Origin: Luteolibacter yonseiensis
Lineage (GTDB): Bacteria; Verrucomicrobiota; Verrucomicrobiia; Verrucomicrobiales; Akkermansiaceae
Assembly (NCBI RefSeq): GCF_016595465.1
Contig: NZ_JAENIK010000013.1
Span: forward strand, 62,001 to 126,000
DNA length: 64,000 nt
Direction of reading: 5' to 3'
In this document: positions 30,301 to 32,652 of the stretch, in pieces
How the letters are laid out: each line of letters starts with the position of its first letter
Numbering within the stretch: the stretch's first letter is position 1
Notes under the pieces: generated by a model
What the model was told of the DNA's origin: nothing
What the model saw: only the letters and a program-made list of their open reading frames with translations
The model's database searches: none
Position numbers and translations under genes: made by a program

Positions 30301-31742
30301 TTGGTTCCGATCAGGTCCGGGGAAACACCCGGCAGGGCGGCATTGATCGCGGCGTGTGCCCCGAGACTGATCAGGCCCTGGGGGGTGGCATATTTGTTGA
30401 AGCCCTCGTTGACGGCGACCCACCGTTTGTAGTCCGCGCTGTTTTTATCCAGCTTCCCGAAGTGGTCCAGGACCTTCACGATGTTATCGGCCGCGGCGAA
30501 GCCGATCTGCACAACGGCGTAGGCCGCCATCAGGCGCGAACCCGGGGAAATGTTGGTGTTCGTGACCGTCGCTCCCCCGACCTGGGTGGATCCTTTGGCA
30601 AATGGATTCGGAATCGTGGAGGCGAACTTGGAAAAGAACCCGCCTTCGGAAGTGATGAACTTGTTCGAAGCCTTGTAAACGCCATACGCCGTCAGCAGGG
30701 AGCCGATCTTTTCCCGGGTCGCCGTCTCGTCGTTGAGGCCATAGATCGAAAATGCTACCGAACGGAGCGTGTCATTGAATCCGTCAACGTTGGCATCGCT
30801 CGCACGCTCGGACGGGATGCCCATGATCTTGACCGCTCCTCCGCCGTCCTTGGAGAAGTTGTTGCTGAAGGTGCTTTGGACAAAGCCACTCTGCTGGTTC
30901 AGCCCCCAGAACGCCCCCGCCGCACCTTCGCAAAGGTTCTGCTCGAATTCACACCCGCCAATGAAGGCACTCCCGTCATACAGCGCGACCGCGCCGCCGT
31001 AACCACGTGCCTGGTTCCGGGCGAACCGGCAGTTCAGCATCTGCAACCCGTAGCGCGCCGCCGTCCAGGTCGACCCCGTGTTGAAATAAAGTCCTCCGCC
31101 CACCACCGTGGAGTATGGCTTCACGGCGGACTTGGCACCCGTCGTCTCGGGAACATCCGCATACATCTCGTAGCCGTCGATGTCGGCCCGGTCGATCGCG
31201 GTGTTGGTGGCCGCTCCGCCGGTGATCGTCAGGAATTCCAAAGTGACGCCTTCCACACCATCACCCACGACCACGTTGTAACTGTTGTCCGCCCATCCGG
31301 GATCGTCGTTGGAGGCAAGCAGCGCGGGAGATCCGTTGAGCGCCGTGATCGCACCGATCATCGGAGTGCCGATGTCACCGCTCAACACCGTGGGATTACC
31401 CCAAGGAGATCGGGCATCCACCGTTGCTTCATCCCCCCGGAATCCACCTCGGAGGATCATGTTGTTCTTCAGACGGAACGCCACGGTCCGGTCGATCCCA
31501 GTCGTGGGCTTATAGGTGCCGGTCTTGATCCAGATCTCCGTGCCCGGAGCCGCCGCCGCGAGTGCCGTCTGGAGATCGGGGTAGGCCTTCGCCCACGTTG
31601 AGCCGTCCGGCGAGGCATGCGTCGCATCAGAAGCCACCCGCAGGATCGCTGCCGAAGCGTTCGCGGAAAAAAACATCAGGCCCAACAACAGCCACAATCG
31701 GGGGAAAAAAAGGTGTGATTGTTCGGGCAACGCCCGTTTCAT
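9366..31742 (-). CDS. Giant secreted multidomain repeat protein (~7,458 aa), putative adhesin
   Basis: This is one uninterrupted frame of 22.4 kb. After a signal peptide (LWLLLGLMFFSANASA) come ten tandem modules of roughly 420-800 residues. Each opens like YVRPTATGNGSGLSWANATS, then EVWVAAGTYRPTTG and a VFGGFAGTET turn, runs through right-handed beta-helix rungs (IRNCVFRNNHARNGGA-type) and closes with VDLGAYE, followed by an Ig-like spacer. Approximate module starts: 31650, 29235, 27725, 26205, 24685, 23325, 21748, 20164, 18644 and 17208. Then follow a Big_5-like region (~15680-15400), FG-GAP repeats with six DxDxDG-type calcium loops (~15370-14330), Fn3 (~14320-14070), cadherin/Big repeats (~14010-12690), two more helix regions (~12650-11800 and ~11245-10600), an ASPM/Hydin-like domain (~10270-9900) and a final beta domain ending in FYRIKK. 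No PEP-CTERM or LPXTG tail is seen. An upstream ATG at 31787 is an alternative start. Confidence 0.92.
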   Translation of the reverse strand: MKRALPEQSHLFFPRLWLLLGLMFFSANASAAILRVASDATHASPDGSTWAKAYPDLQTALAAAAPGTEIWIKTGTYKPTTGIDRTVAFRLKNNMILRGGFRGDEATVDARSPWGNPTVLSGDIGTPMIGAITALNGSPALLASNDDPGWADNSYNVVVGDGVEGVTLEFLTITGGAATNTAIDRADIDGYEMYADVPETTGAKSAVKPYSTVVGGGLYFNTGSTWTAARYGLQMLNCRFARNQARGYGGAVALYDGSAFIGGCEFEQNLCEGAAGAFWGLNQQSGFVQSTFSNNFSKDGGGAVKIMGIPSERASDANVDGFNDTLRSVAFSIYGLNDETATREKIGSLLTAYGVYKASNKFITSEGGFFSKFASTIPNPFAKGSTQVGGATVTNTNISPGSRLMAAYAVVQIGFAAADNIVKVLDHFGKLDKNSADYKRWVAVNEGFNKYATPQGLISLGAHAAINAALPGVSPDLIGTKKAGYENYTEAGRSAFASCTFTGNEAGNEGGAIELVFNNLLVENCTFTKNRAESNGGAISSAMWNMPQVISSVFANNTSTDGTSAVANSFNSIMMMVNCTVINNKSETALGKALSAAMGADVRVYNSILWNNANKTVASGADVEAVTESMLDENARARYNALQGEQVNWLGIMDIRNSIIQSLDTIPLGTDRIAPRLAGVNLSQSEINAAIAATREADARGELESSGAVNVGEGVRPKLRDPAYGNSSADPMLVSSPKGKPSVQSPANNAGANQWITWKMISHAVDLENIMDVAGKKRVLNSRVDIGAYEVDSTLPDSSALAGTTVEVGAGSSSNPVASGVGAGSAGMINATIPSGVAVYYVRPTATGNGSGLSWANATSDLAAAVSHANAEVWVAAGTYRPTTGSDRNASFSLADGVRVFGGFAGTETTRAARDWKTRVTIISGDIGTPNVAGDNSKNLFKNTNARRASSTVLDGFTLRDAYSSDADGGAILNVDSAPLVRNCVFLNNHARNGGAIHSSGLVEGSILVNCEFRNNSAEAAGGAVSYAHTLFGNNLVFNGNTAGTAGGAISVTGSIPGQFCTIQNGLFSNNASASGAGGAISSSMLQLNVVNSTFYGNSATATSTQKTGGGAIDDGTSVPADTTAQIFNSIFYKNTAVNLGTGGGQTVEKQQIQSAGPLLRNSLVHGLSTFGGGPINGNFSGDPQFVTEGTDFRLLPTSLAIDSGDSGSIYTQAITLDLAGASRLVNGKIDLGPYEHSGAPAHPVKNVAKTSVGTESYIFSTGYTAVSGDTLRWYVDRGDGLGYVALTEREENQGVATGTLTVSSRPNGFSYRLQLTHNGLNYLSPVAILEPTAESIYRYVYVKPVATGDGSGSSWINATSDLRSAIARTSAEVWVAAGTYAPTSGTDRDASFSMGDGVEVYGGFKGNETRLATRDWRANPTIISGAIGGSGAEDNTRHLFRNTDVGSSAVLDGLYLQDAHAEGEDGGAIQGIRSNPSIRNCVFRNNHARNGGAISSTDTTGVAYGSKLFNCEFHENSAELGGGAIYIDGSWAGANLLFKDNTAQTGGAIQTTGDMDGQNCTVQNSLFAGNRATAGTGGAIWAKGMGFYVINSTLYGNRATVGSTGSAAGGGVSFDKGSGNASLGLYNSIFYKNTAVNTGTGGVANTEKQQISLAAGSFGGAKNSLIHGLQTFTGNGNFDGDPVFLQEGTNFHVAATSPTIESGSMNEISSRLETTDLDGNNRIIGTIDLGPYEHPPTPANPIRKIAAASSGLESYSYTATDYDAQEGDILAWQVDRGDGTGFGILGANDPGDEPLPDAYLGLNTPSLTVLTPPSNFLFRLRLIRGASTYYSPVSRLRPTEMSKAAYVYVRPVATGDGSGTGWADATSDLQAAMAKPNAQVWVQEGTYYPTTGTDRNASFSINSYAVKVYGGFKGTESLRDARKPTVRVTRISGNIGSSSSALDNSRHLFRNENVGASTILDGLTFENAYSDDEDGGAILNISSSPTIQNCVFRDNHARNGGAVASTGTPGYLFGSDITGCRFENNTAELTGGAISYNSSVSIENCIFKNNRAGSGGAVALNGTTAGLSFNLKNGLFFGNRSLDGRGGAISSQGISLRLTNSTFYGNQAKLLSATPLGGSAVYQDHTIPGAYTVELYNSIFYNNSAVNSGSGGLDGLEDQQVLVKGDGPVFANHSLVQGLNRHANIPQMGNFDEAPGFVDINNENFRLASASPAINSGTASYGGGYLLTETDLEGNARVSSAVVDLGPYEYTGPAALGRVIASSDFSGGVLRFIRNTTFAVEEGDVLVWYVDRGDGNFVPLTEDGVYSGVNSRTLTITAPPAGANGYLFRLQVVRGGTTLTTTSTRLTLPPARIYVDAARLNMSADGLSWHTAFGSLADALKVSGPGTAVWVAGGTYLPTSGGDTNASFQIPLGVKIYGGFHSSSTALVDRNPVTRPTILSGRLNGATNRTGYSRHVVSNHSTDRTGLLDGFILEDSYSGLLHNDGASPTIRNCVFRDNDSSRAGDGYGAAMSNINGANPLIAECQFLGNTGVYGGALYIAGASATVENSVFARNSASGSGGAVFMKKGTLDLVHCTVADNTSKGTVAALYAQDSTVKVSNSIFWNNRTTYQGWTTYERAIRADGGTLMFRSSCIDGLTSLTDGNVKFDPIFDPARGGDYALALYSPLVNAASTVYTTSSTTDLLGRPRVRESAPDMGAYELAGNAAAPVQLNSLPRSRTAYNIGGSVDFTVSWPVGTTLNPAWTLYIGTTPLPAGRYTFVTGPGFSTVRVNGLSLLDSGLKVSFSDTARQVNSIPSAILTVKEPRIVRVNPVATGTNDGTSWLNAYTSLSRALENAETADEIWVTGGTHTPVSAPNFNLNGAVNLFGGFAGTETTRSQRNPLTHPTILHAVGTNPVFYAATPDSDSGLSSAIDGFTIGDSTGPATIYHAGVIIAYRNCVFRNNAGYLGNFQSQVQYENCEFTGNTGNLFIVDRSTVTLGNSRIHDNTTSSDLLTSSNESTVVISDTVVNGNTIAGAFIRSGSGTGAHLTVLRSAFRGNTTGGAIIANNTAGTCVIEGSLFAKNIASGGMATLQNSGSLSMTFSTVADNRGGSFGGGLYTYRQAASTIKNSIFWGNRGTRATSTSEQHQLGDPAGTDGMGTVTVGQSIIESVPTPLSSYNANNNMSFYPLFVDPSAGDYHLSPNSPAAITSNASNMTLLSSTDLDKVQRRGFYGAAGAYESPADSGNPLLISNYPTSTSATEGTDTSFTYVGHNFKQWQYLDGNGNWVTITGDTGSFRLIRSPDGTTRTLYFDAPSLAMNGARFRAVIERTTGGVTQTITSGDLVLTVTRPQVIYVNGGAASPGDGKSWATAFGTIQQALAVTNEYSEIWVQGGSYDINTASLKWNVHLYGGFAGNETARADRNVAANEVTLLGSGRQIFLSADSTAARNAKTTDAVLDGFTLIGANDKTAVYLSNSESVIRNCTFRGNGGAIEAAGQSNPVIANCVFDSHSSTVLVLDGDAATISGCSFLNNVNTASSGTTVYIYRGNVKITDSTFSGNVNNGALLIAFSDYSSTSAANVIDGKATQVTMNRCAITGNSAYAVFQSSQALLNLDNSLVARNTVYAPAIRGFSQCQFNLTNVTIAHNNGATETAGIANDGRTNLKNSILWGNRTSWPYAALNNPGSQSLVENSQIKLGSQGTVISNSLVEGAYVINGNGNDGYDPLFIDADAGNYQLPAFSPAVNRGTASGIPTGALDLASTPRIQGSNPDSGAYEFTGTAVSPIQLKTNHGARAVVVGRQVQYSVQTTAGVNVQWQVKSGGSFVNVVSGGDLVLSGNGSIMTLNKVPLSMNGTEFRFVLSGNATYTSSGGVLTVTPKTILYVNAGATGDGNGTSWANAFTSVNGAILAAADPLTGGPRDIWVSRGTYDTYTSLPPGVDLYGGFAGVEAGRDERNVRGNPTILIRNSSSPAATNILSSGSYTDTLKFGEVIDGFTFTGSTGGITVSNAPLLVRNCTFSGLAGYGVINVKGPLTVEDCTFNQSGSVAVVGGPSSTTTIRRSIFQGGKDNSVQSSAQSVITVEDSVFQDNTPTDPTDPVVYVSTGSTVNLVRSKFVGNHNNSVVNNDGRIFIRQSLFADNHGAGVDMTYRAEATQLVSCTIAGNDQWGIGIGWQNQSLRLTNCIIAGNGFRQQIYTDSGGVFASYTLVQGETYGGTGNMSWDPLFTDAGAGDYTLSARSPAVNAGNAAAVNAGETDVTGAVRIQSGLPDLGAYESSHAPDPLYRSALPTSLATIRGVDGVFSITGDPSYTFTWQYKNGSEWITITFNNVTGQWEGPNGIPVIITTVNGVSKLTFPSPALAANGIKVRVTINGQGVTSEELTLTVNEPETMYVDASVTTTGDGKTWATAFKTLDEALVENPTRLSPGRRIIRIAKGTYTAPVYGFGIRQRVEIYGGYPNGGGARDVTANPVILSGERGDPSSTGDNSDQVLSVNAISSPIAADTIFDGFSVVNGKRGISVTSNARPTLRNLIVSRNTDGGLSISSAGGRVENCQFLENTSSSGAGASFNASTVTLSGSTFRGNVASGSGGAISIFNGSVRMENLVVTGNKATGSGGGINISGGNPHVLLNSTVVGNFAGEGGGLYAYISAGASIRNSIIWGNRASSGSLDAQQYTNHLFGGGFSLQTSNVEGRAAGGPNLGFAPIFYSDINAADAPMLAGDFRLQGGSPGVDAGDNSLLEGLAIDADNAPRAVRTVDLGAYEFQGSQSDPLIITQQPADLVLPVQAGPGKFQVVLAGSNYVFQWEYSPNGIAYTPVVDGTGFSGARTSTLQLLSDDPTKHGYFFRVKVNGTNGGAIISRSAVLSVYPQRYFVNAAAADDNGDGYTWATAFKTVGTAFTKARLNPTTGVQFWVAGGTYRPSETDTAAAFPLRSKVELYGGFSGTETELAQRNIVSHPTVLQGIAGTSSIFASVDTTTVTGIRIDGFSFNTATTGVSIGKNSTLTVANCSFDGLGTGIKSIADAATIQHWITVKNCRFTGMTQAGINTVWSSLNVTDSVLTANRQGMVLVQGNSYIGRSEFRGNGAADVNGGGLKTYVVSAAIESCLFSGNFARYGGGIYSEGGDNVVYRNCTIAGNYGVTGIGGFNFTRAQNTGRIEMYNTIVWGNATGGLSQYTQYLIDANVGGGVSTSNNDVQDAVAHLDFKPANGNLTIDPGFVAPVAASATGTTAGDYRLSPQSSLINRGSNALLGGSATDLAGATRVFETTVDMGAYEFPLVPIRLTTQPVDANAGDGIPGVFSVAANFSEVSYQWQVSLNGTWTDLVESSTESGVQTPTLTVTGGPSYHGRLYRVHVTTATAGDLYSNAATYIYVYATAGPEAGIANQMLTGPISKVSFVVDGGVLPASILDGSFAVHGSQTGRLSLADGSLTGYSIAGNTVSLQTAVPFKAGEQVQFSITGGLKRLDGYSAFPATYQFRAGSRSRYGIFTTPGAISGASSANALASGDVNGDGSVDLVIGGANGAGVWLNNGAGVFTQAGHALGSGAVSQVLVGSLGITRSSGSRNRLDVVLRKAGGDVEIWRNDGDGAFGKTSTLAGLSATSLGLADLNGDGTLDLFIATAGADQVWFNNGDGTFTDSTQRLGSGAGLSVAFGDYDSNSRLDVFTANGDGPMEIWNNDGTGRYSTGPTPTGGETNRVITADFDKDGRLDVIGVRNNGAIRIYRQATNSRTFNFTNQTTPVGLSVADAGSLNVADLDNDGFADLVFPYQFDNNLIQVWRGTGFDGSFARFQKIIEQPAFAMSKALDLVDLNGDGMMDSVFISASGVPMVSYYVGTPAAPTGLVATAESDTRISLAWTDNSTGETNYSVERSPNGSTNWTVLSSTLAADSASYVDAGRSPSTPYFYRVRSNVGILYSGYSPTAGVTTPAAVVASADAIAMLENGTATTLVSGAASVLANDSSPADLTAAVVTPPAHGNLTFSTDGTFSYSPAAGYSGTDVFTYRATNGVTHASAVGTVSITVTRLNEAPATLTLAPASGTLYTGQTAGLTVATLSATDPDPEDAGLLTFSLVAGEGSAGNADFVITGAKLKTAGVIDAAGGLTRSVRIRVTDTLGLFRETIHTMTFTRAPAAAPATFVTDEDTAVAVLLSGTGGAAPLGYTIVSSPSHGSLAPGANGNAYTYTPAANFNGSDSFTYRVTDSVLTSAAATVTINVTPVNDPPTLAAVAPVVTVENTPVSFTLAGSDVDGDAITSYQLTSTPTLGRVQVNGAVVTYTPFTNVLGTETLTFTVTAGGQTSAPLEVIVVITGEPVTSLVYRGLSETTTIPAAPGDWSNPAIAITNPPAHGTVVNTGTDFLYTHDGGSATGDTYTYTATNTGGEIRTITVAITISDHVIIVNSTDDDTLNATDDAGHTTLKEALAIVDRFWDKPLAGTSGTTADWTIRIASRPRAYVLTPTGYEGGFAEGYRSAFRIRGKVSIEAPLAAGLDAFVIKVPYVTNTPRNFLVTPGARLSLRNLVLRGGQGTAVYSAGQPAGSNVSRGGGIYNLGTFTADNVIFDGLTAHTGAAIYNNGGTVVLRDCDFGFNNSTLFQGSDGGTIWSRNGSLSLEGVALDDNENPELFVVGDGALATVDVYNSLIRSAGLIKRNGGTLAISGLPLAVDDTVTYPVGAPLTFGIDTLLANDFGTPLKNITVSPTSAKGIPITRDGNNLTYNADAALDGDSFTYSITMATDQRLSSSESTSDITSTATVTLDFDQLAGFPGGVADSGTVYRGLSTDINVLANDTDPTGDPLAIASFSQPAHGTVTKVGSVLRYTHDNSAKADPEDATPETDSFTYSVSNSTGTTENVRVDVMIRERVLVVNSGQDSGPGTLRAAISFINSFTSAGNPSSSWTIRIATGANDRWSISSGTDYGDPIYRSAFEIRGDITIDAGDSENFELGTSLDWNSPTSLRLFLVSDNASLTLKNLKLTGSRGGNFFNRFVGGAVLNFGSFTAENVGFQYFEAQLGAAIFNDGGDVVLTGCDFHDNSVRYPGGANLGIVVSHNGDLTLDDVSFTDWTDTELYVYGDGTEGAIVRFLTVPDYSRLLSGNVTTPGLPFVRDDTAETRSGATLNIPISTLLANDSDTADTTLTVTYSGVGSVAINGSSITYSNPNWFEGQDSFTYTLTTASGYSSTATVRIDVTPLPPAPRIAVYNQNYNQVGDGATMDFGTVQSGTSQGNKYTVTVMNQGNDYGSSLNIGLSLEGDHSGDFEINEFGNGMNPWDFWNPYLYPNDSSSFQVIFRPSGPGVRTTSLHLRSNDPEKPDFKLTLTGFVNTVPTFDGYAANVPHNTPVPLSLAKILAKAHDEDGDTLSFTNGGTTANGGTLVRNATVISYIPPDGFSGEDSFPITIRDTHGSTITVTVTLQVAAPVDDSPLAGNPNPPKLTIVNGDIKLDFQGIPNRAYDIERSVNLGAWEVIATRNANHLGKIEFTDVNPPSGSGFYRIKKH

Positions 31743-32024
31743 GGAGGACCGGACATATCTCGACACACAGGCACAAAGGGTTTGCATAAGAAGAAAGGGA
31801 GGGCTCGATTTCGAGGGGATTCCGCCGAATCTAGGGGCACTTTCCAGTTTAACAAGACCATTGTAATTTATTTAGATGCAACCGATAGCGCAATTTGCCC
31901 GGCGTGCAATATGCCCGACACATGCAGTCGTATTTTGAGATTAAATATTAAGCCGTCTCCTCATTACTTGAAGTCGGATGCGGCTATGTTCGCAGGCGTC
32001 GCAACTCCGTCCGATTTTGAAACC
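31743..32024. other. Upstream region of the giant gene, no clear promoter
   Basis: This region should hold the promoter for the giant minus-strand gene. It is more AT-rich between 31850 and 31960 than the surroundings, but I cannot point to a convincing -35/-10 pair. A 12-bp palindrome CTCGATTTCGAG is present near 31804. No gene is evident on either strand. Confidence 0.35.
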
Positions 32025-32237
32025 ATGCTCTTCTTTAAAGACTACAACCTGATCACTCCGCGCCTTTTCAAGATCGTCACGGCCATCATTCCGGTGTTGT
32101 TCTTGTGCAACTGCATGCTTCCCGTGGTGGATTCCCTAGCAGACTTCGAACTCCTACTGCTCGCTTCTGCTCTGAAGGTTTCAGTCGTTGATCTTTTCCC
32201 CTTCAAAGATCGCCTGGCTTTTTCCGCTAAGAGGTAA
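32025..32237 (+). CDS. Small hypothetical hydrophobic protein
   Basis: The 70-residue ORF begins MLFFKDYNLITPRLFKIVTA and continues into a hydrophobic stretch (IIPVLFLCNCMLPVV) and a second weaker one (FELLLLASALKVSVVDLF). The start slightly recalls small DUF4282-type membrane proteins (FF...ITP...IKI), but the second half does not, so a frameshifted or decayed gene is possible. An upstream in-frame ATG at 31986 would add 13 residues. Coding evidence is weak; it is listed because it is the only plausible gene between the giant gene and the tRNA. Confidence 0.3.
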   Translation: MLFFKDYNLITPRLFKIVTAIIPVLFLCNCMLPVVDSLADFELLLLASALKVSVVDLFPFKDRLAFSAKR

Positions 32238-32363
32238 ATCCAGTACTCCAGCGACGAAGAGGTTATCGCGAAGCAACCTCAAATCCGGAAAGAGGAAGCG
32301 GACGCTACAAACTCATCTTCCCTTCCTAACCACCGAACTATCGGATCATAACCATCTCGGCAT

Positions 32364-32389
32364 AAAAAAGGGAGTCGTTTCCGACTCCC
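32364..32389 (-). terminator. Rho-independent terminator of tRNA-Leu
   Basis: Read on the minus strand, GGGAGTCG and CGACTCCC form a perfect 8-bp stem around GAAA, followed by six T residues. It lies about 20 nt past the 3' CCA of the tRNA gene. Confidence 0.85.
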
Positions 32390-32408
32390 TAATCCGTTGA
32401 AAGTAAAA

Positions 32409-32495
32409 TGGTGCGCACGAGAGGACTCGAACCTCCACAGGGTTGCCCCTACTAGAACCTGAATCTAGCGCGTCTACCAATTCCGCCACGCGCGC
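32409..32495 (-). tRNA. tRNA-Leu (anticodon CAG)
   Basis: The 87-nt cloverleaf has acceptor arms GCGCGCG and CGTGCGC (one G-T pair), a D-arm with GGCGGAATTGGTAGACGC, an anticodon stem CTAGA/TCTAG around TTCAGGT (anticodon CAG at 32459-32461), a long variable arm typical of class II leucine tRNAs, and the TTCGAGT T-loop. The CCA end is encoded (32409-32411). Confidence 0.95.
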
Positions 32496-32652
32496 ACATT
32501 GTCCCAACCTTGCGGTCGGGGCGGAGAAAACAGCATGTCGTCCGACGGATTGCAACCCCTTTTCGGAAAGTTTCGCAGATTGTCATACGCGGGCCGGAAC
32601 CAGGCGGTTTTCGGCGTTGCCAAACCCTCCCGCACTCAACCACCCTGAGCAC

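Noticed and set aside
9366-31742. CRISPR-like or satellite repeat within the giant gene
   Set aside because: The repetition is at protein-module scale (~1.5 kb) with drift; there are no short identical repeats with regular unique spacers anywhere in the window.
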